Of a DNA stretch of 64,000 nt, positions 34,277 through 42,818 are shown one piece after another (positions within the stretch are counted from its first letter, which is position 1; each line of letters begins with the position of its first letter). This DNA is from Bradyrhizobium sp. B124 (lineage in GTDB: Bacteria > Pseudomonadota > Alphaproteobacteria > Rhizobiales > Xanthobacteraceae). A model generated the notes under the pieces. The model was given only the letters and a program-made list of their open reading frames with translations, was not told where the DNA came from and ran no database searches. The stretch is taken from the NCBI RefSeq assembly GCF_038967635.1, contig NZ_CP152413.1, positions 2,046,001-2,110,000 of the forward strand, written 5' to 3'. A program made the position numbers and the translations under genes.

Positions 34277-34410
34277 CAAGAACATGAATTTCCTGAGAAC
34301 CGGGACTTCAGGGGTGAGTTGGCGTAACGGCCGCCAGTATCCCGCGCGGCGGCAAGCTGTAGCTGCGAGATGACGATGAGCGCGGCGATGCCGATCGCGA
34401 AGCGCGACAT
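34276..34410 (-). pseudogene. Short secreted ORF, probably truncated
   Basis: 44 codons: a clear signal peptide (MSRFAIGIAALIVISQLQLA, then AA) followed by RDTGGRYANSPLKSRFSG and an early stop. From memory, bradyrhizobia carry a family of about 100-residue secreted proteins starting this way and continuing with a Cys-containing domain; here the frame ends just after the conserved YANSPLK. The 3' end lies in the terminator of the neighbouring gene, suggesting a deletion removed the rest. It may be a remnant or a genuine small exported peptide. Confidence 0.45.
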
Positions 34411-34557
34411 GGATTATCCTTTCGTTGAATAGCGGGGCCCGCACACGGCGGGAACTCGGATTCTCGCGGCTGTGAGCAACCGAACGCCGGGACATCTTCC
34501 GGTTGATTTCAGCCCCGGGTTGCGTCAGCTTCCGCAGGTTTTTTAGGGGTTGGCGAT

Positions 34558-36549
34558 TTGAACTTTGGAATGCAGGGCCGAGCGCCGGTTGAGCGCGCCG
34601 GTTTCCGATGCGATATCAATGCTTTGCGAGCTCTCGCGGTGATCGCTGTCCTTGGCTATCACCTGAGGATCCCGGGCTTTGCCGGCGGTTTCGTCGGTGT
34701 GGACGCGTTCTTTGTCATCACCGGATACCTCATGACCGGCAAGGTCGTCGCCGATCTTGCAGCGGGCCGGTTCTCCTATGGCGACTTCGCCATGATGCGG
34801 CTGCGGCGCATCTACCCGGCCCTTCTTGTGGTTGTCGCAACCACCGCGGCGGCTGGATGGTTCCTGACGCTGCCGGGCGAATACTTCCGGCACGTCCGCC
34901 AAGCCTGCTACGCGATCTTCTTCTTGTCGAATTTCGCATTCGACAACGACAACGGCTATTTCGCGATGGCCGCACAGACCAAGCCGCTGTTGCACACCTG
35001 GTCGCTCGCGGTGGAGTGGCAATTCTACATCTGGATGCCACTGGTGGTGCGTTTCGTTTGGTCCCGATCACCGAGATCGAAGGCGCCGGCTTCGATAATG
35101 GCCACGTTATCAGCCGTCGCCGTCGTGTCCTTTGCCTGGTGCCTTTGGCAAAACCAGCATGACGAGATGGGGTCGGCGTTCTTTTCGTTACGCGCGCGGG
35201 CGTGGGAGCCGCTGGCCGGCGGCATGATCGCCATAGCCGAAGTCTGGTGCCAGGCGAGCGGCCGCGCTCCTCGCTCCGAGGCCTTCAGTAGCACCGCCGC
35301 CCGCATCGGATGGATCCTGACAGCATTCTGCGTGGCCTATCCGCTGCCGGAAGCACGCTGGCCGGGCGCCTTGACTCTCCTGCCCATCGTCGGCGCGGCT
35401 CTTGTCGTTGCGGGCGGACTTGAGACCTCGAGACTCGTTCAGTCGTCGGTCGTGCAGCGCATCGGTGACTGGTCTTATTCGATCTACCTTTGGCACTGGC
35501 CGATCTGGGTGTTAGCTGGCGGATGGCTCACCGCGCGTGGCTATGAGGTCGGTGCTGTCTCGAAAGCTGCGATGGCCGCAGCCTCGATAGCGGTCGGCGC
35601 CGTCGCCTACTACGTCGTCGAACAGCCGTTCCGCCTGCGGCGCGACACCTGGACGCCGCAGCGGCTGTTGGCCGGTACAGGCGCCGCGGCGGCGTGCTTC
35701 GTTGCCTTTACGATCGGCTCACTGGTGACGACCGGCTACCCGGGGCGGCTGCCGGCCTATCTCCTGCCCGCCGAGATGGCCCGCAAGACGGACACGCCAC
35801 GCGATGAATGTTTCCGCAATGCCAACTCGAAGAAGGCCGCAAGCGAGAGATATTGCACCTTCGGCGTCGGCAACGCCGATCACGCTACGGTCATGCTGTG
35901 GGGCGATTCCTTTGCAAACCAGTATCTTGAGCCGATCACGACGGCCGCAACCAGGCTCGGCCTCACCGGTCTTATTGCGACACAGAGCGCCTGCCGACCC
36001 TTTGCCGACCATCCCGATCGCAATGCCGCCGACAGCCAGCCGTGCCGCCAGTTCAACACCGAGACGCTGCAATATTTGGGCGACCGCGCCGAGCCGACCA
36101 TCATTGTTCTCGCCGGCAACTGGAGCAACGCCATCGAGATCGCGCCACTTGTCGACACGCTGCTCTCAAACGGCAAGACCGTCATTATAGTGATGCCGCT
36201 GCTCAATATCGGCTTCGACGTGCCGCAGAAGTGGATCGAAAGCCAGATCAGGGCAGGAAAGGCCATCACCGAGTGGAAGGTCGCGGCCGATCCGACCTTG
36301 ACGATGCGCGATCTGCGCCAAAAGATCGACCGGACTGTACTGTCACCCCGTAAGGGCAATCCGTGGCTAATCTCGATCGACCCGCAAGCGGAAGTCTGCG
36401 ACGACAGTTCGTGCCACCTGGTTCGATCAGGTCAGGCCAACTTCCGGGACACCGCTCACATTTCGAACGTTAACGCGCAGCAATACGAACACCTCTTTGA
36501 GACTGCGCTCGGCTCGGCCGTACACGCTGGCGTGCACGCCGAGCGCTAG
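34558..36549 (+). CDS. Membrane O-acyltransferase with C-terminal SGNH domain
   Basis: 663 residues of the OafA/YrhL type. The N-terminal Acyl_transf_3 domain (about 15-350) has the hallmark FRCDINALRALAVIAVLGYH, GFVGVDAFFVITGYLM, and about 10-11 membrane helices. The periplasmic SGNH domain (about 430-660) has block I MLWGDSFANQYL and block V with DTAHIS carrying the Asp/His dyad. Such enzymes acetylate or acylate O-antigen, exopolysaccharide or other glycans. TTG at 34558 is preferred since AGGGG lies eight bases upstream; the ATG at 34570 is an alternative. Confidence 0.9.
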   Translation: MNFGMQGRAPVERAGFRCDINALRALAVIAVLGYHLRIPGFAGGFVGVDAFFVITGYLMTGKVVADLAAGRFSYGDFAMMRLRRIYPALLVVVATTAAAGWFLTLPGEYFRHVRQACYAIFFLSNFAFDNDNGYFAMAAQTKPLLHTWSLAVEWQFYIWMPLVVRFVWSRSPRSKAPASIMATLSAVAVVSFAWCLWQNQHDEMGSAFFSLRARAWEPLAGGMIAIAEVWCQASGRAPRSEAFSSTAARIGWILTAFCVAYPLPEARWPGALTLLPIVGAALVVAGGLETSRLVQSSVVQRIGDWSYSIYLWHWPIWVLAGGWLTARGYEVGAVSKAAMAAASIAVGAVAYYVVEQPFRLRRDTWTPQRLLAGTGAAAACFVAFTIGSLVTTGYPGRLPAYLLPAEMARKTDTPRDECFRNANSKKAASERYCTFGVGNADHATVMLWGDSFANQYLEPITTAATRLGLTGLIATQSACRPFADHPDRNAADSQPCRQFNTETLQYLGDRAEPTIIVLAGNWSNAIEIAPLVDTLLSNGKTVIIVMPLLNIGFDVPQKWIESQIRAGKAITEWKVAADPTLTMRDLRQKIDRTVLSPRKGNPWLISIDPQAEVCDDSSCHLVRSGQANFRDTAHISNVNAQQYEHLFETALGSAVHAGVHAER

Positions 36550-36732
36550 GCGGAAAAGCTCGCGCGGCGCTGGATCGGCACCGCGCGGGCCCGTCTCCGG
36601 CCGGCCGAGGAGACATCGCGACAGCCGGTGGCATCACGCGCCAGGGTGCGAACTTTATTGCTGCCTGTTCCAGCGGCTGTCATTGCAGCGATTGAGCGGC
36701 GAGCGTCTGCTCGGCCATCCGGCGCCCCAAGC

Positions 36733-36775
36733 TTGACATCCTAACATCCGCTCTATTGAATTGAATTCAATTCAA
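36733..36775 (+). promoter_or_regulatory. Promoter with perfect 20-bp palindromic operator
   Basis: TTGACA at 36733-36738 is a consensus -35 box. Seventeen bases later TTGAAT (36756-36761) can serve as a -10 box. That box opens the perfect palindrome TTGAATTGAATTCAATTCAA (36756-36775), which ends 14 bases before the TetR start codon. Operators of TetR regulators usually look like this and overlap the promoter, so the TetR gene probably represses itself and fabA. Confidence 0.75.
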
Positions 36776-36789
36776 GCAACGGGCAAGCG

Positions 36790-37419
36790 ATGGGCGTAAC
36801 GAGCCAGGGGACACGCGAGCGGCTGCTCGCCGCAGCCCAACGGGAGCTGATCGAAGGCCAAGGGCATCTCGAGATGCAGGCCGTCGCGAGACGGGCCCAG
36901 GTCTCGGTCGGGCTCGCCTATCACCACTTCGGATCGAAGGCCGGCCTGATCGCCGCCGTGGTCGAAGACTTCTATGAACATCTGGATGAGGCCGCCTTCG
37001 GCGGCGCCAAACTGGCCGCCAGCAACTGGGCCGACCGGGAGAAGGCGCGGATCGGCGCCTATGTCGCCTTTCACTATGAGCACCCGTTTGCGCCGCTGGT
37101 GATCGGACCGCTGAGCCGGGCGCCCGAAGTGCTTGATGTCGAGACCGCCTTCACCAGCCGCCAGCTTGCAGGCGGTGCGCGCATGCTGGAAGCCGCGCAG
37201 CGCGACGGGATCGTACCTGGCAACCTCGACCCTCACCTCACCATCGCGCTGATGATCGGCGGCATCCGCCAGGCGCTGATCGGCGCGCTCACTGCCGACC
37301 GGCGGCCGGATCCGGCAAGGCTGACCGGCGACATCTGGGCCTTCATGGCCGCGGCGCTGCGCCTGACTGCCAAGTCCCCGCCGGTGAGGCCAAAAGCCAC
37401 GCGGCGCAGCCGCTTCTAA
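36790..37419 (+). CDS. TetR-family transcriptional regulator
   Basis: 209 residues. The N-terminal helix-turn-helix is clear (RERLLAAAQRELIEGQGHLEMQ-type helix 1, then VARRAQVSVGLAYHHFGSKAGLI, about 30-55). The remaining 150 residues form the helical ligand and dimer domain. The basic tail RPKATRRSRF is unusual. It is 24 bases upstream of fabA, presumably in one transcript, so it is likely to control unsaturated fatty-acid supply and to sense a fatty acyl ligand; this is inferred from context. Confidence 0.9.
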   Translation: MGVTSQGTRERLLAAAQRELIEGQGHLEMQAVARRAQVSVGLAYHHFGSKAGLIAAVVEDFYEHLDEAAFGGAKLAASNWADREKARIGAYVAFHYEHPFAPLVIGPLSRAPEVLDVETAFTSRQLAGGARMLEAAQRDGIVPGNLDPHLTIALMIGGIRQALIGALTADRRPDPARLTGDIWAFMAAALRLTAKSPPVRPKATRRSRF

Positions 37420-37443
37420 CGTTCAACTATAACGCCAAGGTCG

Positions 37444-37983
37444 GTGGCCATCTTGTTCAACCCGCATGATTTTCACACGCCGCAATCGTCCTACAGCAAG
37501 CCGGATCTGCTGCGCTCGAGCGCGGGCGGCTATTTCGGCCCCGGCAATGCGCAGCTGCCGGCGCCACCGATGCTGATGATGGATCGCATCACCGACATCG
37601 GCATCGACGGCGGCGCCTTCGGCAAGGGCCGCGTCGCCGCTGAACTGGACGTTGCACCGGACCATTGGTTCTTCGCCTGTCACTTTGCCGGCGACCCCGT
37701 GATGCCCGGCTGCCTCGGGCTCGACGCGATGTGGCAGATCATCGGCTTCTGGCTCGGCTGGTCGGGCTCGCCGGGCAAAGGCCGCGCGCTCGGGGTCGGC
37801 GAGGTCAAGTTCAGGGGCCACATCACGCCGGGCGTCAGGCTCGTGCGCTATGAGGTCGACATGCGTCAGATCAGGCGCGGCCGGCTGGTGCTGGGCATCG
37901 CCGACGGCCGCGTGCTCGCCGACGGCGCGTGCGTCTATCTGGCGAAGGACATGAGGGTCGGCCTGATCGCGCCTACGGACTGA
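37444..37983 (+). CDS. fabA: 3-hydroxydecanoyl-ACP dehydratase
   Basis: 179 residues, hot-dog fold. The family signature SSYSKPDLL...[19 protein letters not shown] is intact. Catalytic His80 (CHFAGDP) and Asp94 (LGLDAMWQ) keep the 14-residue spacing of the E. coli His70/Asp84 pair. FabA dehydrates 3-hydroxyacyl-ACP and isomerises trans-2- to cis-3-decenoyl-ACP, starting unsaturated fatty acids. The usual partner fabB is not downstream; the gene is instead paired with a TetR gene. The GTG start at 37444 has AAGG upstream. Confidence 0.93.
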   Translation: MAILFNPHDFHTPQSSYSKPDLLRSSAGGYFGPGNAQLPAPPMLMMDRITDIGIDGGAFGKGRVAAELDVAPDHWFFACHFAGDPVMPGCLGLDAMWQIIGFWLGWSGSPGKGRALGVGEVKFRGHITPGVRLVRYEVDMRQIRRGRLVLGIADGRVLADGACVYLAKDMRVGLIAPTD

Positions 37984-38127
37984 GCCACGGACGCGCGCCG
38001 GACAGTCCCGTTTTGAGGCAGGAGCCCCCCGGAATTTGCGGCGAGTTTTGCACTCCCCTCGCCACCTGCTTGAATCCCCGGGGGTTTTGCCCGCGCCGAG
38101 GTTGTGCTATTCGGAACCTTTCAATTG

Positions 38128-38637
38128 ATGTCCGGTTCTGGTCGCATGGTCGAACTTGCCCCCCGGAATGCACAAGCCAGCAGCCTGATCGGCGTGCAGC
38201 CGATCGCGATCGGCGCCGTGGCGCTGGTGCTCGTGCTGTTCGGGATCGGCTCGATCACGCTGTGGCGCGCCTTCAGCGGCAACGTGCCGGAGACCGACCG
38301 GATGGTCGCCGTCCGTCAGTTGCAGGCGCGGACCGCGCAGGTCTCCGAGGCCCTGGTTGAAAAGACCAAGGGGATGGAGTTGACCCAGCAGGAATCCATC
38401 GACCAGTTGCAGGAGGTGCAGGACCAGCTGTTGGCCATGCGCAAACAGTTCGCCGCGCAGCAGGGCGACGCCAAGAAGCTCTCCGACCAGGTCGCCGCAC
38501 TGACTGAACAGGTCGAGGGCCTGCGCCAGTCGCTCGCGAGCGCGCAGGCCAATGAGCCGGTCGCGGAGTCCGAGCCGCGCAAGCGGTCGAAGGCCACCCG
38601 CAGCGCCAACCGGAAGCGCCACAGATCGCGCAGTTGA
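38128..38637 (+). CDS. Single-pass membrane coiled-coil protein, unknown
   Basis: About 169 residues. One transmembrane helix (about 24-45; IAIGAVALVLVLFGIGSI) is followed by a heptad-rich helix (about 65-145; LQARTAQVSEALVEKTK, QDQLLAMRKQFAAQQGDA). It ends in a strongly basic tail (KRSKATRSANRKRHRSRS) that may contact nucleic acid or phospholipid head groups. It is not recognised as a named family. The start is uncertain: GTG 38104, ATG 38128 and ATG 38146 are all in frame and none has a good ribosome-binding site. Confidence 0.65.
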   Translation: MSGSGRMVELAPRNAQASSLIGVQPIAIGAVALVLVLFGIGSITLWRAFSGNVPETDRMVAVRQLQARTAQVSEALVEKTKGMELTQQESIDQLQEVQDQLLAMRKQFAAQQGDAKKLSDQVAALTEQVEGLRQSLASAQANEPVAESEPRKRSKATRSANRKRHRSRS

Positions 38638-39141
38638 CGACCGAAGACCGAAGACGCCGAGCGCGGTCACCAGCGCGGCCATCAAAATGTACCAAATCCC
38701 GAACAACATCAGGAGCTAAGGTGGAATTTCCGGCTCCAGGCCTGCCGGCAGCAGCCCCGCATGAGTGCCCGTTACCGTGAATTAATCCGGACTTTGTGAA
38801 CTGGTTCACATATCCGACTTCGAATCCGAGTCATCTTTAATCACCGGATGGCGTGAGCCGATTTCAATATCCGGGGCTGGCAAGGTCGTTGACGGTATAC
38901 TACGTCGACGGCCTTGTTTTTTGGGGCCGCCCACCCCGGAAACATCTGACTCCCGACATCGAGAGCGGCCTTCACGCGCGCGAGGTCGGCAAGCCGGCTT
39001 GCGCTCGCCACCCCACAAGGAAGCGGCCGAGGACGAATGGAATCAGATGCAGGCGCAGCTGAAGAAATAAGGCGTGCTCGGGTGACGGCTCTGCACGCGC
39101 GACATCGCTGCCGCTGAAGCCGCAGCGATCCGCGTTGCCGC
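38638..39141. other. 504-base gap with a possible 3' gene relic
   Basis: Most of this region shows no convincing gene. At 39014-39070 one forward frame reads HKEAAEDEWNQMQAQLKK then TAA, which looks like the charged helical C-terminus of a real protein, but the frame upstream lacks a start and a conserved body. A purine/pyrimidine-skewed stretch near 38900-38950 has no ribosome-binding site. Confidence 0.3.
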
Positions 39142-39291
39142 CTACCTGGTGCGGTCGCGCAGGACGCGATCGCTTCGCTGCCGCAGCCGTGCAAGCTTCG
39201 GCTCGAGCTCGTGGAGCATGTAGACGAATGCGATGGCGAGGCCCGAAACAACAACCATGAACAACAATGTCAGATCAGGAATGGTCAGCAT
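39142..39291 (-). CDS. Small single-pass membrane peptide
   Basis: 49 residues from ATG 39291: one hydrophobic helix (LTLLFMVVVSGLAIAFVYML) followed by a charged amphipathic tail (HELEPKLARLRQRSDRVLRD). GAGG lies about ten bases upstream. It is not recognised; single-helix peptides of this form are often annotated only as hypothetical. Confidence 0.45.
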   Translation of the reverse strand: MLTIPDLTLLFMVVVSGLAIAFVYMLHELEPKLARLRQRSDRVLRDRTR

Positions 39292-39493
39292 CTCTGATAT
39301 CCTCTGAGGCCCGGCTCCAATCGCAGCCGGACCGTTTGTTTTCGCGACGCGTTCACACACAGACTGCTGCAATGTGCTGCAAGCAGCGTACCAATGCGCG
39401 ACGGCCCCGGCATCAAGACACCGAGGCCGCGCCGATCATTCCAAGACCATCAGCATGGCGATCCGATGGACCGGCCATGCGTCGGCAGATGTC

Positions 39494-39994
39494 TCAGTTG
39501 CAAACCTGCACCGGTCGCACCTGCCAGCCATACGGCGTCAGCATGCGACGGCGCACGACGTAACAGCCGCCGTCACCATAACCATAGCCGTAGCCATACC
39601 CGTCGTCGTAGCCGTAACCGGCGTAGTACGGGTTGCCGTAGTAGCCGTCATAGTAATCGTAGGCGCCATAGCCCAGGCCGAACCCGATCGCGGCCGCCGC
39701 GAACGGATAGCCCCAGCCGCGCCGATGCCAGCCTCCGCCGTGCCAGCCTCCACCATGCCAGCCGCCGCCGTGCCAACCACCGCCGATTGCAGCCGACCGG
39801 AAGCCACCGCCCGCGCCCATGGCGCGGAAGGCGCCGCCGCCACCGTGGAAGCCGCCAAAGCCGCCGCCACCATGGAAGCCACCACCGCCGTGAAAGCCGC
39901 CGCCACCAAAACCACCGCGCGCCGACGCGGCATCGACCGTGAACAGGCCGACCGTGGCCGTCGCCAGCAAGGCAATCATCGTTTTACGCAACAT
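39494..39994 (-). CDS. Secreted Gly/His/Trp/Tyr-rich repeat protein
   Basis: About 166 residues with a signal peptide (LRKTMIALLATATVGLFTVDAASA). Next come GGFHGGGGF-type repeats (about 28-55) and four tandem GGGWH units (about 72-92). A short hydrophobic glycine-rich helix (FAAAAIGFGLGYG) follows, then a tyrosine-rich stretch (about 112-145) and a C-terminal block with two Cys (GGCYVVRRRM ... QVRPVQVC). The ends resemble a common rhizobial secreted family of unknown role; the His/Gly repeats may bind metal. ATG 39994 and GTG 39997 both fit AGGAG upstream. Confidence 0.8.
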   Translation of the reverse strand: MLRKTMIALLATATVGLFTVDAASARGGFGGGGFHGGGGFHGGGGFGGFHGGGGAFRAMGAGGGFRSAAIGGGWHGGGWHGGGWHGGGWHRRGWGYPFAAAAIGFGLGYGAYDYYDGYYGNPYYAGYGYDDGYGYGYGYGDGGCYVVRRRMLTPYGWQVRPVQVCN

Positions 39995-40149
39995 CACCCG
40001 TTACTCCTCTTTCCAAGGCTTTTTTTTTCAAGCCTCCTCTGCCGCGTCCCGCGCATGCTAACTCAATGTAGGACCGTGGCTTCGACCGCGCGCCTGTGTC
40101 ACGCTCACATCTGCGCGACCCGCGTTCATCAAGGCGCAGCCATCAAAAG

Positions 40150-40461
40150 TTAGCAGCCGCGGCAGATGCCATTGACCCGGCGGTCGACCGTCCTGTTCTC
40201 GTCGGCGATCGCCCTGTCGATGCTCTCGCTCGACGCCGAGCCGGTGGTGACGCCCTCACCGGTATTCAGCCGGCCGGAGGATTGCGCCGTGCCGGCGCTG
40301 TTGGTGCCAGGCGGCGGTGGCGCGACTTGCGGCGATGTCGGGCTGGCTGACAAGGGGCTCCCGCTCCCAGTGCCGCTCCCGGTGCTTTGAGCGACGGTAA
40401 CCGTGGGCGCCAGCAGAATGGCGATTGTCGCGACTGCGGCGGTGACGGATAATTTGCGCAT
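40150..40461 (-). CDS. Small secreted protein, unknown
   Basis: 103 residues. A signal peptide (MRKLSVTAAVATIAILLAPTVTVA, cleaved after AQ) precedes a Ser/Gly/Pro-rich, probably disordered stretch. The conserved-looking C-terminus is SIDRAIADENRTVDRRVNGICRGC with two cysteines. Related small proteins occur widely in bradyrhizobia; no activity is known. Confidence 0.75.
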   Translation of the reverse strand: MRKLSVTAAVATIAILLAPTVTVAQSTGSGTGSGSPLSASPTSPQVAPPPPGTNSAGTAQSSGRLNTGEGVTTGSASSESIDRAIADENRTVDRRVNGICRGC

Positions 40462-40548
40462 GGCAATTCTCCCTTGCGGACATCAACGGGTCCGCAAAAC
40501 GCCGGTTCCCACAGGCGTTGGGGCAATACAGTTTGGGAGCAATGCAAT

Positions 40549-40803
40549 TTGCGCAAGCTGATCGAATTTGACGACGACACTGCCGACAAGCTGAAGCAGC
40601 TTGGGCGCGACCGGATGGCGACGTTGCAGGAGCTGGCGGACGAGGCCTTCGCCGACCTCCTCAAGAAGCACGGTATTCCGATCGACCTGAAGGATGCGCT
40701 GCGCAAGAGCGCAAGACTTCAGGAAGCAGCGAGACCGCGGGAGGCGGCAAAGCCAGGCCCCGCAACACCGAAGCGCGCACGTAAGCAGGGCCGGAAGCGC
40801 TGA
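40549..40803 (+). CDS. Small cytoplasmic protein with ribbon-helix-helix-like start
   Basis: 84 residues from TTG 40549. The first 50 (LIEFDDDTADKLKQLGRDRMATLQELADEAFADLLKKHG) match a strand-helix-helix layout of a ribbon-helix-helix or toxin-antitoxin-like DNA-binding protein. A Lys/Arg-rich tail (KRARKQGRKR) follows. GGGAG lies nine bases before the TTG. No toxin gene is adjacent, so it is an orphan; DNA binding is inference. The frame is open upstream to 40474, across the end of another gene's promoter. Confidence 0.65.
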   Translation: MRKLIEFDDDTADKLKQLGRDRMATLQELADEAFADLLKKHGIPIDLKDALRKSARLQEAARPREAAKPGPATPKRARKQGRKR

Positions 40804-40807
40804 GGCT

Positions 40808-41338
40808 TCAGCCGATCTTCTTCAGTCCGGCTTTGTACTGCGGGCCCCGGATCGCATAGGACTTCGCCGGCCGCGACAACGCCTCGGCCTGCGCGGCGTC
40901 CAGCGTACGCACCACGCGCGCGGGCGCGCCGATGATCAGGGAGTTTTCCGGAAACTCCTTGCCCTCGGTGATGACGGAGCCGGCGCCGACGACACTGCCG
41001 CGCCTGATGCGCGCGCCGTTCATCACGATCGATCCCATCCCGATCAGCACGCCGTCTTCCAGCGTGCAGCCGTGCACGATCGCATTGTGGCCGATCGTGA
41101 CGTTGTTGCCGATGGTCAGGGGAAAGCCGGGATCGACATGCAGGGTCGAATTGTCCTGGACGTTGGAGCCTTCGCCGATCTCGATCCACTCATTGTCGCC
41201 GCGCAGCACGGCGCCGAACCAGACGCTCGCCGCGGATTTGAGGCGCACCTTGCCGATCACGACGGCATTGTCGGCGATGAAGTAGCTGCCGTCGGCGGGA
41301 AGATCGGGCCCCTGCCCGTCGAGTTCGTAGATCGCCAT
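40808..41338 (-). CDS. Gamma-carbonic-anhydrase family protein
   Basis: 176 residues forming a left-handed beta helix from hexapeptide repeats (IGKVRL, VWFGAV, IEIGEGSNVQDNSTLHV, IGHNAIVHGC). The three zinc-ligand histidines of the family are seen in TLHV and in GHNAIVH. It matches the YrdA/PaaY-type subgroup (IIGAPARVVR). Some members hydrate CO2; others are of unknown activity. Single gene, convergent with the small protein upstream; the stops are five bases apart. Confidence 0.9.
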   Translation of the reverse strand: MAIYELDGQGPDLPADGSYFIADNAVVIGKVRLKSAASVWFGAVLRGDNEWIEIGEGSNVQDNSTLHVDPGFPLTIGNNVTIGHNAIVHGCTLEDGVLIGMGSIVMNGARIRRGSVVGAGSVITEGKEFPENSLIIGAPARVVRTLDAAQAEALSRPAKSYAIRGPQYKAGLKKIG

Positions 41339-41493
41339 GAAGGTCTCCCTGGAGCGCTTTCGAGCGAAGTGGACGCCGCCTCGCGTGAAGAAAACGCGTC
41401 GAAGCTCAGATCAAAGTGACCTTGGCACAGCGGACGACGTGGATTCAAGCAAGCCCGCCCATGATCCGGACACGGATCAGGATCCGGCGCGGA

Positions 41494-41823
41494 TCACCCG
41501 ATCACGCCGGCAGCGCGCAGCGTCATCACGAAGAAGGTGCCGGACATCAGGCTCCAGAAGCCGGAGATGACGGTTGCCATCATCACGAACTCGAAACGGC
41601 GGCGCTCGATGCGCGCACCACGCAGCGTGTTGCGCATGATGATGAACGGTGCAGCGAAGACGAGAAACGGGACCGCGGCAAAGGTCCTCGGCGCCACGCC
41701 CTCCTGCAGCAGGCCGAAGCCGGCCGGACGCTCCGCCATCGCCTGATAACCGCTGGCCAATGCGCCGGCGAGCGCGAAGCCGATGAAGAGCGAGAACAGG
41801 GAATTCAAGGTATCGGGCGACAT
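41494..41823 (-). CDS. Small integral membrane protein
   Basis: 109 residues with three predicted membrane helices (about 6-25, 48-66 and 82-104) and short loops rich in Arg (RNTLRGARIERRR) on the cytoplasmic side. The ATG at 41823 lies just before the first helix. It is a conserved-looking rhizobial membrane protein of no known role. Divergent from the next gene. Confidence 0.7.
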   Translation of the reverse strand: MSPDTLNSLFSLFIGFALAGALASGYQAMAERPAGFGLLQEGVAPRTFAAVPFLVFAAPFIIMRNTLRGARIERRRFEFVMMATVISGFWSLMSGTFFVMTLRAAGVIG

Positions 41824-42042
41824 CGGAACTTCCGCTACGCAACAGGCCACTCACCCTGCTTCGCAGAATTGACGGCGGGCCGCCACATCATCCTTAAGGA
41901 AAGGTTAACCGGCCGCGCCCGGCGAGGCGTTTGCGCATGGCCATTCGCTGCGGGATTCCATTGGAATCGTACGGAAATTCCGCGTCACGTGGCATATTCG
42001 GCAGGTGATTCGGCCACTCCCGGCCTGCTCTTTGCCTCGCTC

Positions 42043-42753
42043 ATGACGCTACTCTCGACCGCCCAGCATCTCGCCCGCGACACCCGGCGCAATCCGCGCG
42101 CGCATCTCGTTCCGATCATCGCCTCGGCAGTCATCGCGGCCGGTGCGATTGCGCTCGTCGCCTATCTGCTGTGGCCGACCTATACGACCGTCCCGCCGAG
42201 CGATCCGTCGCGGCTGCCGGTGAGCGTCGGCGGCACGCTGTTCAACGTGCCGACCATGGCCGTGCGAATGAAGATCCAGCGCCACTCCGGGCCGCAGGAG
42301 CGCGTCGATCTGAGCTTCCTCTATCCGTCGCTGGCGGCGCCTGCCGCGCCGAAGCACTACAGCGCCGATACGGTCGAGGACAAGGTGCAGCCGATCGACA
42401 GGATCTTCGTGTCGATCGCGGCACATCACGATTCACTCGCGCCGGACATGCGGCTGCGCACGATCTATCCGCGCTATCTCGACGAGCGTGCGAACACCGA
42501 TGACGGCCTGACGGCACGCGCGTTCCGCGACGGCACGCCCTATGGCGGCGAGGACCTGTTCACCGCGAGCGAGCCGCAGCTGATCGCACGCTGCACGCGC
42601 GATACCTCGACGCCCGGCATGTGCCTGAGTGAGCAGCGCATCGAGGGCGCCGACCTGACCTTCCGCTTTCCACGCAGCTGGCTTGCGCAATGGCGCGACA
42701 TCGCCACCGCGATGAACCGCCTCTCCGCGCAGATGCACAGCGCGAAGGGGTAA
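42043..42753 (+). CDS. Single-pass inner-membrane protein, unknown
   Basis: 236 residues. A cytoplasmic start (TAQHLARDTRRNPRAHL) and one transmembrane helix (about 24-46) are followed by a periplasmic domain with VGGTLFNVPTMAVRMKIQRHSG and two cysteines about 11 apart (ARCTRDTSTPGMCLSEQ), probably a disulfide. It is not recognised as a named family. The start is chosen at the ATG nearest the membrane helix; the frame is open much further upstream without coding character. Confidence 0.7.
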   Translation: MTLLSTAQHLARDTRRNPRAHLVPIIASAVIAAGAIALVAYLLWPTYTTVPPSDPSRLPVSVGGTLFNVPTMAVRMKIQRHSGPQERVDLSFLYPSLAAPAAPKHYSADTVEDKVQPIDRIFVSIAAHHDSLAPDMRLRTIYPRYLDERANTDDGLTARAFRDGTPYGGEDLFTASEPQLIARCTRDTSTPGMCLSEQRIEGADLTFRFPRSWLAQWRDIATAMNRLSAQMHSAKG

Positions 42754-42754
42754 C

Positions 42755-42807
42755 GCCGTCATTGCGCCGGAGCGACGCCCGCTCCGCGGGTTCCTCGCAA
42801 TGACGGC
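42755..42807. repeat. REP-like inverted repeat
   Basis: GCCGTCATTGCG at the left and CGCAATGACGGC at the right form a perfect 12-bp inverted repeat, with GGAGCG / CGCTCC inside. It begins one base after the stop codon of the membrane protein gene and fills most of the gap to the convergent DUF3126 stop, so it probably ends transcription from both sides. Confidence 0.8.
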
Positions 42808-42818
42808 CTTAAGGCCGT

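Noticed and set aside
38107..38709. Reverse frame starting MLFGIWYILMAALV with a hydrophobic N-terminus
   Set aside because: No ribosome-binding site; after 25 residues it becomes antisense shadow of the coiled-coil gene, which has better coding structure.
40549..41338. Toxin-antitoxin pair formed by the small RHH-like protein and its neighbour
   Set aside because: The neighbour is a gamma-carbonic anhydrase on the opposite strand, and no toxin-like small gene is adjacent.
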